In this document: positions 52,953-62,533 of the stretch, piece by piece | Layout of the letters: every line of letters starts with the position of its first letter | Position numbering within the stretch: the stretch's first letter is position 1 | NCBI RefSeq assembly: GCF_012034205.1 | Contig: NZ_JAATEM010000021.1 | Location: forward strand, 62,001-126,000 | Source of the DNA: Streptomyces composti | GTDB lineage: Bacteria; Actinomycetota; Actinomycetes; Streptomycetales; Streptomycetaceae | Direction of reading: 5' to 3' | DNA length: 64,000 bases | Program-made: the position numbers and the translations under genes | The notes under the pieces: model-generated | What the model saw: the letters and a program-made list of their open reading frames with translations, nothing else | Told to the model about the DNA's origin: nothing | Databases searched by the model: none

Positions 52953-53612
52953 ATGAACCACCCCGCCCCCACCCGCATCCTCCTCGCCGACGATCACGCG
53001 CTGGTGCGCCGTGGTGTGCGGCTGATCCTCGACGGTGAACCGGATCTGACCGTGGTGGCCGAGGCGGACGACGGGGCCGAGGCGCTGGAGCAGGCCCGGG
53101 TCCACCGGCCCGACCTGGCCATCCTGGACATCGCCATGCCCCGGCTCACCGGTCTGCAGGCGGCCCGCGAGCTCTCCCGGAGCATGCCGGAGACGCGGAT
53201 CCTGATACTGACCATGTACGACAACGAGCAGTTCTTCTTCGAGGCCCTGGGGGCGGGCGCCTCCGGCTATGTGCTCAAGTCCGTCGCCGACCGTGACCTG
53301 GTGGAGGCCTGCCACGCCACCATGCGTGGCGAACCCTTCCTCTACCCGGGCGCGGTCAACGCCCTGATCCGCGACTACCTGGACCGTGCCCGGGAGGGCA
53401 GGAGCCTGCCCGCCAAGGCCATCACCGACCGCGAGGAGGAGATCCTCAAGCTGGTCGCCGAGGGCTACACCTCGCAGCAGATCGCCGAGATGCTCGTCAT
53501 CAGCCCCAAGACGGTCGAGCGGCACCGCGCCAACCTGCTGGCCAAGCTCGGCCTGAAGGACCGCCTGGAGCTGACCCGGTACGCGATCCGGACGGGATTG
53601 ATCGAACCATGA
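52953..53612 (+). CDS. NarL/LuxR family response regulator
   Basis: A 219-aa regulator: receiver with ILLADDHALVRRGV, phospho-Asp in AILDIAMPR near residue 58 and Lys in GYVLKSV; LuxR-type HTH ITDREEEILKLVAEGYTSQQ with PKTVERHRANLLAKL. It is the partner of the kinase just upstream. The ATG at 52953 gives the normal N-terminus; a GTG at 52908 overlapping the kinase stop (GTGA) would add 15 residues and fits translational coupling. Confidence 0.93.
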   Translation: MNHPAPTRILLADDHALVRRGVRLILDGEPDLTVVAEADDGAEALEQARVHRPDLAILDIAMPRLTGLQAARELSRSMPETRILILTMYDNEQFFFEALGAGASGYVLKSVADRDLVEACHATMRGEPFLYPGAVNALIRDYLDRAREGRSLPAKAITDREEEILKLVAEGYTSQQIAEMLVISPKTVERHRANLLAKLGLKDRLELTRYAIRTGLIEP

Positions 53613-53826
53613 CGAGGTGCGCGGCCACCGGCACCGCGCCCGCCCCGCTCGCAGTCGCGCCAGCAGCCGACCCCGCTCGCCGTCGCGCCCGCCCCGCCCG
53701 CCTGCCGCGCCCGCTCGGCCACGCGCACCCGCTCGGCCACCCGCGCCCCTGCCGCCCGCCGGGCTTGTCAGACTTGAGGCGAGCAGCCCGCCGGCTGTTC
53801 CTCCGAACCTCGCCAGGAGCGCGCCG

Positions 53827-54954
53827 ATGCCCCATCCGTACGTCCTGCTGTCCGCCGCCGTCTCGCTGGACGGGTATCTGGACGACACCGGTCCCGAGCG
53901 GCTGCTGCTGTCCAGCCCGGAGGACTTCGACCGGGTGGACGAGGTGCGGGCCTCGGTGGACGCGATCCTGGTCGGCGCCGGCACCATCCGCGCCGACAAC
54001 CCCCGGCTGCTGGTGAACTCCGCCGAGCGCCGCGCCGCCCGCCGGGCCCGCGGCCTGCCGGAGTATCCGCTGAAGGTCACCGTCAGCGGGTCCGGCGACC
54101 TGAACCCGGCCGCGGCGTTCTGGCACACCGGCGGCGACAAGGTCCTCTACACGACGGACAAGGGTGCCGGGCGGGCCCGCTCTCTCGGACTCGCCACCGA
54201 TGTGGTGCCGCTGGGCACGGAGCTGGACTGGCGCCGTCTGCTCACCCATCTGCACGATGAGCGCGGAGTGCGGCGGCTGATGGTCGAGGGCGGCGGCACG
54301 ATCCACACCCAGCTCCTCACCCAGGGCCTCGCCGACGAGCTGCAGCTGGTGCTCGCCCCGCTCTTCGTCGGCGACCCGGACGCCCCGCGTCTCTTCGGTC
54401 CCGGCTCCTACCAGGGCGGACGCCTGCGGCTGTGCGAGACCCGGCAGATCGGCGACGTCGTCCTGATGCGCTACGAGCCCACCGCACCCGGCAGCGGCGA
54501 GCTGCCCGTCGCCGCCGACCACCACTGGCTGGCGCTCGCCTGCGAGCTGGCCGCACAGTGCCTGCCCTCGCGGACGGCGTTCAGCGTGGGCGCGGTGATC
54601 GTGGCGGCCGACGGCACGGAACTGGCGCGCGGCTGGTCGCGGGAGGGCAGCGATCCGCTGGCGCACGCGGAGGAGGCCGCGCTGGCCAAGACCGATCCGA
54701 CGGACCCCCGGCTGGCGACCGCGACCGTCTACTCCAGCCTGGAGCCGTGCGCCCGCCGGGCATCCCGTCCCGCGTCCTGCTCGCGGCTGATCCTGGAGGC
54801 CGGCGTCCGCCGCGTGGTCACCGCCTGGCGCGAGCCGGACACCTTCGTGCCGGGCGCGGACGGCTCGGGCGTGCTCCGGAAGGGAGGGGCCACCGTGCTG
54901 GTGCTGCCCGAGTACGAGGAGCGCGCGAAGGCCCCGAACAGCCACTTGTTCTGA
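53827..54954 (+). CDS. RibD-type reductase-deaminase fusion, swapped domain order
   Basis: A 375-aa protein. Residues ~1-225 are a RibD C-terminal/dihydrofolate-reductase-like domain (LLSAAVSLDGYLDD, ILVGAGTIRADNPRL, LMVEGGGTIHTQLL). Residues ~240-375 are a cytidine-deaminase-fold domain with zinc ligands in AHAEEAALAK and SSLEPCARRASRPASC. In classical RibD the deaminase comes first, so the order is reversed. It may act in riboflavin or another pyrimidine-derived pathway; without other rib genes nearby the substrate is open. The ATG is at 53827. Confidence 0.88.
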   Translation: MPHPYVLLSAAVSLDGYLDDTGPERLLLSSPEDFDRVDEVRASVDAILVGAGTIRADNPRLLVNSAERRAARRARGLPEYPLKVTVSGSGDLNPAAAFWHTGGDKVLYTTDKGAGRARSLGLATDVVPLGTELDWRRLLTHLHDERGVRRLMVEGGGTIHTQLLTQGLADELQLVLAPLFVGDPDAPRLFGPGSYQGGRLRLCETRQIGDVVLMRYEPTAPGSGELPVAADHHWLALACELAAQCLPSRTAFSVGAVIVAADGTELARGWSREGSDPLAHAEEAALAKTDPTDPRLATATVYSSLEPCARRASRPASCSRLILEAGVRRVVTAWREPDTFVPGADGSGVLRKGGATVLVLPEYEERAKAPNSHLF

Positions 54955-54990
54955 CCACCCCCGCGGATGTCGTATACTGGTGAGTACCGA

Positions 54991-55064
54991 CGCGGGGTGG
55001 AGCAGCTCGGTAGCTCGCTGGGCTCATAACCCAGAGGTCGCAGGTTCAAATCCTGTCCCCGCTA
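54991..55064 (+). tRNA. Initiator tRNA-fMet (CAT)
   Basis: A 74-nt cloverleaf with unpaired first acceptor position (CGCGGGG against CCCCGCT), three G-C pairs in the anticodon stem (CTGGG/CCCAG) and loop CTCATAA. These are the marks of the initiator tRNA. Confidence 0.95.
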
Positions 55065-55070
55065 CTGAAG

Positions 55071-55108
55071 GCCGAGGGCCGGAATCCGGAAGGGTTCCGG
55101 CCCTCGGC
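55071..55108 (+). terminator. Terminator of tRNA-fMet
   Basis: A perfect 14-bp stem (55071-55084 with 55095-55108) is followed by gtttct. Confidence 0.92.
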
Positions 55109-55443
55109 GTTTCTGCGCACCCCGGCCGCCCCGGTTCTCTCCGCGTCGGGCGCCGGGTCCCCTCAACCGTCGCGGTTTCTTCATCGAGGTTTCCCGGCCT
55201 CCGTCATCGATGTCACCGCCCGTGACCGAACCGCGCCGCTGCGCATAACATCTGACGCAACGTCAGTAATCCGGACCCTTGTGATGCGCGGTCAACTCGC
55301 CCGTTTTCGCCCGTCGATGACACTTAAGTCCGCGCGAAAATCGTGAACGATCAAGAGGAACGGCTTGGAATCCGAGGCTCATGTCTATTAACGTTCGATA
55401 ACGCAGCGCGGTCGTCCCAGTCGTCACAGAAGTCGGCTCCGTG

Positions 55444-55598
55444 CTCACGCGCCGAATCCCGCAAGGGAACCGGGGAACCACATATTGGGGTGAATCGGGC
55501 GTATGCCTGCCGTGGAAGCACGGCTCGTATACGCGCGTAGGAGACCTTCCTGCTCCGAACCCGTCAGCTAACCCGGTAGGTGGAGACGGAAGGAAAGG
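55444..55598 (+). promoter_or_regulatory. c-di-AMP riboswitch (ydaO/yuaA type)
   Basis: The leader of the M23 peptidase gene contains the conserved blocks of the ydaO-yuaA element in order: cgccgaatcccg, ggggaaccacatattggggt, gaatcgggc, then after a variable hairpin taggagacc, cgaacccgtcagctaacc, ggtagg and the purine-rich end ggaaggaaagga. In Streptomyces, c-di-AMP riboswitches precede cell-wall hydrolase genes and turn them down when c-di-AMP is high. The purine-rich end overlaps the ribosome-binding site region, allowing control of translation or of readthrough. Upstream bases 55109-55443 hold the promoter but no gene. Confidence 0.95.
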
Positions 55599-55609
55599 AG
55601 TGCGCCCAC

Positions 55610-56620
55610 GTGGCGTCCAACCGGCCTGCCCCCGAGGCCCCGTTCACCCCGAGCGACACGTTCGTCTACGGCGGCGGTACCCGCGCCGACGAGGGTCCCT
55701 TCGAGGAGTGGAACCCCACGGCGGAGACCGTCCGCCCGGTCCGCGGCCGGCATCGCGTCACCAAGCAGCGCGGCGGGGGGCTCGCCCGCAGCTCCACCGT
55801 TCTCGGTGTCGGTGTCATAGCCGCCGTCGGCGCCGGCGGTATGGCCAGCGCCCAGACCGGCAAGCCGCCGGTCGCCATCTCCATGCCCGACCTCCCCAAC
55901 GTGGGTTCCCTCCTCTCCGACGAGGAAACCCCGAAGGGCTCCACCACCCCGCTCAGCAGCGTCGGTGCCACCTCCGACAGCGAGCAGGGCGCCGGTGAGG
56001 CCCTGCGCGCCCGGATCATGGCGCAGGTCGAGCAGCAGCAGGACCAGGCCGCCAGCAAGGCCGCCGCCGAGGCCGTCGCCGCCGCCGAGAAGGAGGCCGC
56101 CGAGGCCGCCGCCAAGGCCGAGCGCGAGGCCAAGGAGAAGGCCGAGGCCGCCAAGAAGAAGGCGGAGGAGGAGGCCAGGAAGAAGGCCGAGGCCGAGCGC
56201 CTCGCCGAGCTGGCCAAGCAGTACACGCTGCCGACCTCCAGCTACACCATCACCTCCACCTTCGGCCAGGCCGGCGCCTACTGGTCCTCCGGCCAGCACA
56301 CCGGCCTCGACTTCGCCGCCCCCACGGGCACGCTGATCAAGGCCGTCCACACCGGCACGATCACCTTCGCCGGCTGGGACGGCTCCTACGGCTACAAGAC
56401 GGTGCTCACCCTCGAGGACGGCACCGAGATCTGGTACGCCCACCAGTCCTCGATCAGCGTCAGCGTCGGCCAGAAGGTCAACACCGGCGACGTGATCGGC
56501 CGCGTCGGCTCCACCGGCAACTCCACGGGCGCCCACCTCCACCTGGAGGTCCACCCCGGCGGCTCCTCCTCCGGGATCGACCCCATGAGCTGGCTGCGCA
56601 GCAAGGGCCTGAACCCGTGA
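55610..56620 (+). CDS. M23 family cell-wall peptidase
   Basis: A 336-aa peptidoglycan endopeptidase. Residues ~58-85 are a membrane/signal segment (STVLGVGVIAAVGAGGMASA) after a long cytosolic start. A Lys/Glu/Ala coiled coil spans about 128-205, and the M23 (lysostaphin-type) domain ~215-336 has the zinc ligands in HTGLDFAAP and GAHLHLEVHP. The GTG at 55610 lies after the purine-rich riboswitch end. The c-di-AMP riboswitch ties it to osmotic and cell-wall state, as for resuscitation and germination hydrolases. Confidence 0.94.
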   Translation: MASNRPAPEAPFTPSDTFVYGGGTRADEGPFEEWNPTAETVRPVRGRHRVTKQRGGGLARSSTVLGVGVIAAVGAGGMASAQTGKPPVAISMPDLPNVGSLLSDEETPKGSTTPLSSVGATSDSEQGAGEALRARIMAQVEQQQDQAASKAAAEAVAAAEKEAAEAAAKAEREAKEKAEAAKKKAEEEARKKAEAERLAELAKQYTLPTSSYTITSTFGQAGAYWSSGQHTGLDFAAPTGTLIKAVHTGTITFAGWDGSYGYKTVLTLEDGTEIWYAHQSSISVSVGQKVNTGDVIGRVGSTGNSTGAHLHLEVHPGGSSSGIDPMSWLRSKGLNP

Positions 56621-56663
56621 TCATCCGCACGGCCCGCTGAGCCGCACCGCCACCACCTGAATT

Positions 56664-56705
56664 CCGGCAGTCCCGACGGCGCCCCCCCGACGTCAGGGCT
56701 GCCGG
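56664..56705. terminator. Imperfect bidirectional terminator
   Basis: ccggcagtcccgacg pairs with cgtcagggctgccgg with two mismatches, between the convergent M23 and PrsW genes. Confidence 0.65.
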
Positions 56706-56718
56706 TCGGCGTTCGCGC

Positions 56719-58080
56719 TCACCCCAGGTAGGGATTGCCGCCGTAGCCGTACTCATAGCCGTGCCCCTGGGGGTACGCGGGGCCGTAGGCGTAACCGTGC
56801 CCCTGCGCAGGGATGTGCCCGTACGCGGCGGCCCCGGGGTGCCAGACCAGCACCGGAGGCGGCGGTGCCGTCGCGCGGGCCGCGTACTCCAGGGCCGGCC
56901 GGGCCACCGCCCGCCGGTGCCACAGCTCCCGCAGCAGCTCGCCCTCCCGCTGCACGAAGTCACCGCGGGCCCGGCCGAGCCGCCCGCGGTGGCGCAGCAC
57001 CGCCAGCGAGGTCGCGAACGCCTGGTACTCGGCGACCGCCCGCGCCGCCTGCTTGCCGCCGTGCCGCCGCGCGTACCGCCGGGCGATCCGCCGGGCCCGC
57101 ATCAGCCCCAGCGCATGCGGCTCCACCGGACCCAGCCAGCCGGCGATCACATAGGCGGGCAGCTCCGCCCGCACGGTGTGCAGCTCCCGCTGCCTCGTCC
57201 ACACCACCAGCCAGGTCAGCAGCCCGAACACCGGCACCATGAACGCCGCGTACACCGCGAGGAACCCGAACTCGCCCAGCGCGGAGGAGCCGTTCCACAG
57301 CGCGTGCATCCCCATCGCCAGAAGCAGTCCGGACAGCGGCAGCAGCACGCGCCGCACGCGCTGGCGCTCGGTGGACAGGGCGGAGATGCCGAACCCGATC
57401 CCGGTGAGCACCGTGAACAGCGGGTGCGCGAACGGGGACATCACGATGCGGACGAAGAACGTCGCCGCGGTCACCGAGGGGATGCCGCTGCCGCCGGTGA
57501 CCTGATCGGCGCCGAAGGCCGTGCCGAGGTAGAGGATGTTCTCGGTGAAGGCGAAGCCGGTCGCGGTGACGCCCGCTATCACCACGCCGTCGAGGATCCC
57601 GGTGAAGTCCCGTCTGCGGAACAGGAACACCAGCAGCACGGCGGCTGCCTTGGCGGACTCCTCCACGACCGGCGCCACCACGGTCGCGCCCAGGGTGTCC
57701 GCCCCCGCCGGGTCCGCGGTCGCCGTCGCTATCCATCTGGTGGCGAAGCTGTTGGCGACGATCGCTATCAGCGCCGCCGCGCAGGCCCCCCAGGCGAACG
57801 CGAACAGCAGATTCCGCCAGGGCCCCGGCTCCACCCGGTCCAGCCAGCGGAAGGCGGCTATGAGCAGCGGCACCGGCAGCACCGCGAGGCCGAGGCCGAC
57901 CAGGAAGCCCTGGGTGCCGGTCTGTTCCCGCACCAGGGCCAGGATGACGAGGCCGGACAGGGCGAGCAGCGTGCACAGCGCTCCGTAGCGCACCCAGGCC
58001 CGCTGCCACCAGTGGGCGGGCCGCGCCGGGCTGCTCCCGGCGGCATCGCTCACGGGCGTCGGATACGGGGAGCTGGCCAC
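56719..58080 (-). CDS. PrsW family intramembrane metalloprotease
   Basis: A 453-aa multi-pass membrane protein (about eight helices in residues 25-300). PrsW motifs: VVEESAKAAAV near residue 145, GFAFTENILYLG near 180, SPFAHPLFT near 217 and GMHALWNG near 260 supply the Glu/His residues. The last ~60 residues are a Tyr/Gly/Pro-rich cytosolic tail. PrsW-type proteases cut membrane anti-sigma factors; no such partner gene is adjacent, so the target is unknown. The GTG is at 58080. Confidence 0.9.
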   Translation of the reverse strand: MASSPYPTPVSDAAGSSPARPAHWWQRAWVRYGALCTLLALSGLVILALVREQTGTQGFLVGLGLAVLPVPLLIAAFRWLDRVEPGPWRNLLFAFAWGACAAALIAIVANSFATRWIATATADPAGADTLGATVVAPVVEESAKAAAVLLVFLFRRRDFTGILDGVVIAGVTATGFAFTENILYLGTAFGADQVTGGSGIPSVTAATFFVRIVMSPFAHPLFTVLTGIGFGISALSTERQRVRRVLLPLSGLLLAMGMHALWNGSSALGEFGFLAVYAAFMVPVFGLLTWLVVWTRQRELHTVRAELPAYVIAGWLGPVEPHALGLMRARRIARRYARRHGGKQAARAVAEYQAFATSLAVLRHRGRLGRARGDFVQREGELLRELWHRRAVARPALEYAARATAPPPPVLVWHPGAAAYGHIPAQGHGYAYGPAYPQGHGYEYGYGGNPYLG

Positions 58081-58133
58081 GCGTCGACCCTAACGAGGCA
58101 GGGGCGCCGCCCGCAGGTCCGCGGAGCCGCGGG

Positions 58134-58988
58134 TCAGTCGCCGGTGGGGGGCTGGTCTTCGTGCTGTACGCGACGGAACAGCAGGTCGTTCACCACATGC
58201 CCCTTCTCCAGTCCCTGCGCCTCGAAACGGGTCAGCGGCCGGAAACCGGGGCGGGGTGCGAAGCCGCCGTCCGCCCGGGTGTTCTCGTAGGCGGGGTGGG
58301 CGGTGAGCACCTCGAGCATCTGCTCGGCGTAGGGCTCCCAGTCGGTGGCGAGGTGCACCAGGGCGCCGGGCCTCAGGCGGGTCGCCGCCAGGGAGAGGAA
58401 CTCCGGCTGGATCAGCCGCCGCTTGTGGTGCCGCTTCTTGGGCCAGGGGTCGGGGAAGAAGACCCGCAGCCCGGCCAGGCTGTCCGGGGCGAGCATCTCC
58501 CGCAGCAGGATGACCGCGTCGCCGTTGCCCACGCGGATGTTGCACAGGCCCTGCCGGTCGGCGAGGTTGAGCAGATTGCCCTGGCCGGGGGTGTGCACGT
58601 CCACGGCGAGGATGTTGGTGCCCGGATCGGCGGCGGCCATCTGCGCGGTGGCCTCGCCCATGCCGAAGCCGATCTCCAGCACGACCGGGTTGTCGTTGCC
58701 GAAGAACTCCGCGAGGTCCAGCACCCGCCGGCCGTCGATGTCGAAGCCCCACTTCGGCCACAGCCGCTGCAGGGCGTCCGCCTGGCCCGAGGTCACCCGG
58801 CTGCGGCGCGGCTGGAAGCTGCGGATCCGCCGCTCGAAGTGCGATCCGGCGGGATCGGCCTTGGGGCCGTCCGGGAACCGCGGCTCGCCCTTGGCGCGGG
58901 TACGGCGGACCGACACCCCGGGGGTGTGCGGGGTGGGGCGCTCGGGGGCGGGCCGGGGCGCTTCGGGGGTGTTCACGGAGTCAGACAC
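58134..58988 (-). CDS. trmB: tRNA (guanine-N7-)-methyltransferase
   Basis: A 284-aa SAM-dependent enzyme that methylates G46 of tRNA. The SAM site VLEIGFGMGEATAQMA is near residue 101 and the family signature FFPDPWPKKRHHKRRL near 178. The N-terminal ~50 residues are Pro-rich and poorly conserved, as in other actinobacterial TrmB. The GTG at 58988 is used; a GTG four codons later is possible, and no strong ribosome-binding site is seen. Confidence 0.94.
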   Translation of the reverse strand: MSDSVNTPEAPRPAPERPTPHTPGVSVRRTRAKGEPRFPDGPKADPAGSHFERRIRSFQPRRSRVTSGQADALQRLWPKWGFDIDGRRVLDLAEFFGNDNPVVLEIGFGMGEATAQMAAADPGTNILAVDVHTPGQGNLLNLADRQGLCNIRVGNGDAVILLREMLAPDSLAGLRVFFPDPWPKKRHHKRRLIQPEFLSLAATRLRPGALVHLATDWEPYAEQMLEVLTAHPAYENTRADGGFAPRPGFRPLTRFEAQGLEKGHVVNDLLFRRVQHEDQPPTGD

Positions 58989-59057
58989 AGTGCTGTCGAT
59001 TTTACGGGGGTGCGTCCGGTCCTCGCGGCCGTGCAGGGGAGTGCCGTGGGCCACGCC

Positions 59058-60257
59058 TCACCGCTCCAGCCCGGCCAGGGCCCGCCGGGCGATCTCACGG
59101 CCGATCGGCAGCGAGGCCGTCGCCGCAGGTGAGGGCGCGTTCAGCACATGCACGGCGCGCGGGGTCCGCTGGATCAGGAAGTCGTCGGCGAGGGTGCCGT
59201 CCCGCAGCACGGCCTGCGCCCGCACCCCGGCCGCCGCCGGCACCAGGTCGTCCTCGGTGACCGCGGGCAGCAGCCGCCGCACCGCCTCGGTGAAGGCGCT
59301 CCTGGACAGCGACCGGTGCAGCTCACCCGCGCCGTACCGCCAGTGCCTGCGGGCCAGCTGCCAGGCGCCCGGCCAGGCCAGGGTGCCCGCGAGCTCGCGG
59401 GGGCGCACGGTGCGCCAGTCGTACCCCTCGCGGGCCAGTGCCGGCACCGCGTTGGGGCCCACGTGCACCCCGCCGTCGGTGCCGCGGGTGAGATGCACGC
59501 CGAGGAACGGGAACGCCGGGTCGGGCACCGGATACACCAGGCCCCGCACCAGCTCCGGCCGGGCCAGCTCGTAGTACTCCCCGCGGAACGGCACGATCCG
59601 TACGCCGGGCTCGTCGCCGGTGAGCCGGGCGATCTCGTCGCAGTACAGGCCGGCGCAGTTCACCAGCATCCGCCCGCGGACGATGTCGCCGGAGGCGGTG
59701 CGCACGGCGACCCCGCGCTCGGGCCGGCGGTCGATCCGCTCCACCCGGGCCCCGTAGCGGATCTCCGCGCCGGACGCCTCGGCGAGCCGGCGGGCGACCG
59801 CCGTGAAGTCGCAGATGCCGGTGGTGCCCACATGGATGGCGGCCAGGCCCGTGATCTCCGGCTCGAACTCGGCCATCTGCGCCGTGCCCAGCTCGCGCAC
59901 GGTGAGCCCGTTCTCCCGGCCGCGCTGCACCAGGGCGTGCAGGCGGGGCAGCTCGTCCCGCTCGGTGGCGACGATCAGCTTGCCGGTCACGGCGTGCGGG
60001 ATGTCGTACTCGGCGCAGAACTTGGCCATCTCCGCGGCGCCGCGCACCGCGTAGCGCGCCTTGAGCGAGCCGGGCCGGTAGTAGATGCCGCTGTGGATGA
60101 CCCCGCTGTTGCGCCCCGTCTGGTGCCGGGCGGGCCCGGCCTCCTTCTCCAGCACCGTCACTCGCGTACCGGGGGCGGCCCGGGTGATCGCATAGGCGGT
60201 GGACAGCCCGACGATCCCCCCGCCGATCACCAGCACATCACAGTCGTAGGCCACCAC
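59058..60257 (-). CDS. lhgO: L-2-hydroxyglutarate oxidase
   Basis: A 399-aa FAD enzyme oxidising L-2-hydroxyglutarate to 2-oxoglutarate. The FAD site VLVIGGGIVGLSTAYAI is near residue 8, followed by ARHQTGRNSGVIHSGIYY and GTTGICDFTAVA, and by VPFRGEYYEL and HLTRGTDGGVHVGPNAVPAL in the substrate domain. The GTG at 60257 is 8 nt from GGAGG; codons upstream are open but too close to it. It stands alone next to trmB and a divergent region. Confidence 0.9.
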   Translation of the reverse strand: MVAYDCDVLVIGGGIVGLSTAYAITRAAPGTRVTVLEKEAGPARHQTGRNSGVIHSGIYYRPGSLKARYAVRGAAEMAKFCAEYDIPHAVTGKLIVATERDELPRLHALVQRGRENGLTVRELGTAQMAEFEPEITGLAAIHVGTTGICDFTAVARRLAEASGAEIRYGARVERIDRRPERGVAVRTASGDIVRGRMLVNCAGLYCDEIARLTGDEPGVRIVPFRGEYYELARPELVRGLVYPVPDPAFPFLGVHLTRGTDGGVHVGPNAVPALAREGYDWRTVRPRELAGTLAWPGAWQLARRHWRYGAGELHRSLSRSAFTEAVRRLLPAVTEDDLVPAAAGVRAQAVLRDGTLADDFLIQRTPRAVHVLNAPSPAATASLPIGREIARRALAGLER

Positions 60258-60370
60258 GTGCACCACCTCCGCCACCGATAGTGCACTGCACCACTGACAT
60301 CGTGCTCAAACGCGGGCGGGCGCACCGGCGGGCCACGAGCCGGCCGGTGCCGCGGCCGGCTCCGGGGACC

Positions 60371-61795
60371 TCACGCGGGCGCCATCAGCAGCGGCCTGGC
60401 CCGCTCCCGCAGCTCCATCACCCGCGGCTCGTCGCCGTACGGCTCGAGCCGGTGCAGCAGGTCCTTCACGTACTCGGTGGTGCGCGCGGAGGAGATCCGC
60501 CCGGCCACCTCCACCGCCCTGACCCCCTGCTCGCAGGCCGCGTCGAGGTTGCCCGACTCCAGCTCGGCCACCGCCGAGACCACCAGCCGCAGCCCGTGCG
60601 AGCGCACGAACTCCTCCGTCGGCCTGGACAGGGCCTGCTCGGTGAACCTGCGCACCTGCCGCGGCGCCTTCAGGTCGCGGTAGCACTCGGCCGCGTCGGC
60701 GGCGAACCGGTCGTAGGTGTAGAAGCCGAGCCAGGACGGGTCGCTGTCGCCGGGCCGGGACCGCTCCAGCCAGCCCTCGGCGGACTTCAGCGCCGCACCC
60801 GCCGCCTGCGCGTCCCCGGCGCGCGCGTGCGCCCGGGCCTCGACGAGCCGGAAGAAGCTCATGGTGCGGGCGGTGGCCAGCCCCCGGTTGCGCTCCAGCG
60901 CGGCCTGGGCGAGGTCGACGCCCTCGTCCCCGAAGCCGCGGTAAGTGGCCTGCAGCGACATCGAGGCCAGCACATAGCCGCCGAGCGGCACGTCGGCCGC
61001 GGCCCGCGCCAGGCGCAGGGCCTGGATGTAGTAGCGCTGCGCCGCCTCCTGCTGGCCGGTGTCGAAGGCCATCCACCCGGCGAGCCGGGTCAGTTCGGCC
61101 GCCGCGCCGAACAGGGCGCGGCCCACGTCGTCGGAGTAGGAGCCGAGCAGCAGCGGCGCCGCCTCCACCCGTAAACACTCGGGCACCATCGAGGAACGCC
61201 AGTCCCCGCCGCCGTACTTGGAGTCCCAGCGCCGGGCGTCCTCGGCGGCCTCGCGCAGCTTCTGCACATCGCTGTGGCCGACTTTGATCGGTGCGGCGGA
61301 GCCCTCGGCCGGGGCCGGGTCCCGTGCCACCGAGCTGTCGGCCGGGGTTATCAGCCAGCGCGAGGCGGGGGTGGCGTAGGCACTCACCGCGAACGACCCG
61401 GCGAGCGACTGCCAGATGCCGCCGGAGCCGGCCCGGCGGCCCGCGAGGTCCAGCCGGTACAGCTCGGTCGCGGACTTCACCGCCTGTCCGACGTCCCGCG
61501 GGAAGGCGAGGCCCACCTCGGGCGCGGGGTCCGCGTCCGCGAGCCCGATCTCGTGGAGCGGGACGGGGCGGCCCAGCTTCTGGCCGATGGCGGCGGCGAT
61601 CAGGTGCGGCGCCGCGCCCTGCGGCACCATCCCCTTCGACACCCAGCGCGCGACCGACGTCTTGTCGTAGCGAAGTGTCAGTCCTCGCTGTGCGCCAAGG
61701 TCGTTGACGCGCCGCGCGAGGCCTGCGTTGGAGATTCCCGCGAGGGCGAGAACGGCGCCGAGCTTTTCGTTCGGCCCGCGTTGCTCCCTGGACAT
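60371..61795 (-). CDS. Sporulation-associated HTH/TPR regulator
   Basis: A 474-aa protein: an N-terminal Cro/XRE-like helix-turn-helix region (LAGISNAGLARRVND ... KTSVARWVSKGMVPQG, residues ~17-60), then a long TPR-like helical region (for example QEAAQRYYIQALRLARAA and AAGAALKSAEGWLERSR). I recognise it as the Streptomyces core protein annotated as sporulation-associated. It likely binds DNA and a partner or peptide, which is inferred from architecture. The ATG at 61795 has a GAGGGGTGGCGC site. Confidence 0.87.
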   Translation of the reverse strand: MSREQRGPNEKLGAVLALAGISNAGLARRVNDLGAQRGLTLRYDKTSVARWVSKGMVPQGAAPHLIAAAIGQKLGRPVPLHEIGLADADPAPEVGLAFPRDVGQAVKSATELYRLDLAGRRAGSGGIWQSLAGSFAVSAYATPASRWLITPADSSVARDPAPAEGSAAPIKVGHSDVQKLREAAEDARRWDSKYGGGDWRSSMVPECLRVEAAPLLLGSYSDDVGRALFGAAAELTRLAGWMAFDTGQQEAAQRYYIQALRLARAAADVPLGGYVLASMSLQATYRGFGDEGVDLAQAALERNRGLATARTMSFFRLVEARAHARAGDAQAAGAALKSAEGWLERSRPGDSDPSWLGFYTYDRFAADAAECYRDLKAPRQVRRFTEQALSRPTEEFVRSHGLRLVVSAVAELESGNLDAACEQGVRAVEVAGRISSARTTEYVKDLLHRLEPYGDEPRVMELRERARPLLMAPA

Positions 61796-62533
61796 GCGCC
61801 ACCCCTCGACACAGACGGCTGCCGCGCTGGCATAACCACGCGGCATTCGTAAACCCAGCGTAGTTCGCCGCATCCCAAGCGTTAAGGGGCATTCTTCCGG
61901 ATGGCGGGATTGTGGTCCGTACTGAAGTACGGGTCCGATACGCGCAGTTGCGGTGTGCTCCCGGCGTGTGGCCGTGCGCCCGTGTGTGCGCTCTTCTCCG
62001 GCCATCCCGGGAGCGGTTCCATGGTCCGTGCGTGGGTCGGCCCGCTGTACTGGATCCAGCGGGCTGGGGGACACCGCCGCCTTCATCCCCGCGGGCGGCG
62101 GAACGGTCCGGGAGGCGTGCTCCGCCTCCCGGACTGCGCAACCCTGGCGCGATGGGCCGGAGGTGCACGGAGCGTGTTCAGGCCTGCGCTCCTCGCTCCG
62201 ATTTGGCCGAAAATCGACCCCTCCGTTCGTGGGACAACTTCCCGTTCACGCTGGCAGTTGAGGGCGCGTCGGGTGCATTCGGGGCGCATGACGGGGGCGC
62301 ATTCGAGTCGGCGTGCAGCGGCTCGAGCTGCGACGACGCGCACCGATCGCGGCGCCGCAAGCGCGAGTTCAGCGCCGGGTGTCGCGGGAGCGAATCCGGC
62401 TCCCTCGTCTCCTCCGGGGCGCATGTGACGGAGCACAAGCGGCTCCGCCGACCCTCTGGAACGCCTCCTTCGTGGCAGCATGGAGAACCGGTTCGTACGG
62501 TGCACTGGTTGTCCACAGCCTGTGGAGGCGTCG
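61796..62533. other. Long intergenic region between divergent regulator and synthetase-like genes
   Basis: This 738-base gap holds no convincing gene on either strand. AT-richer stretches near 61905-61935 and 62215-62250 are likely promoter areas. An inverted repeat near 62105-62131 (gaacggtccgggaggcgtg / cgcctcccgg core) could be a hairpin. No operator or riboswitch was recognised. Confidence 0.4.
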
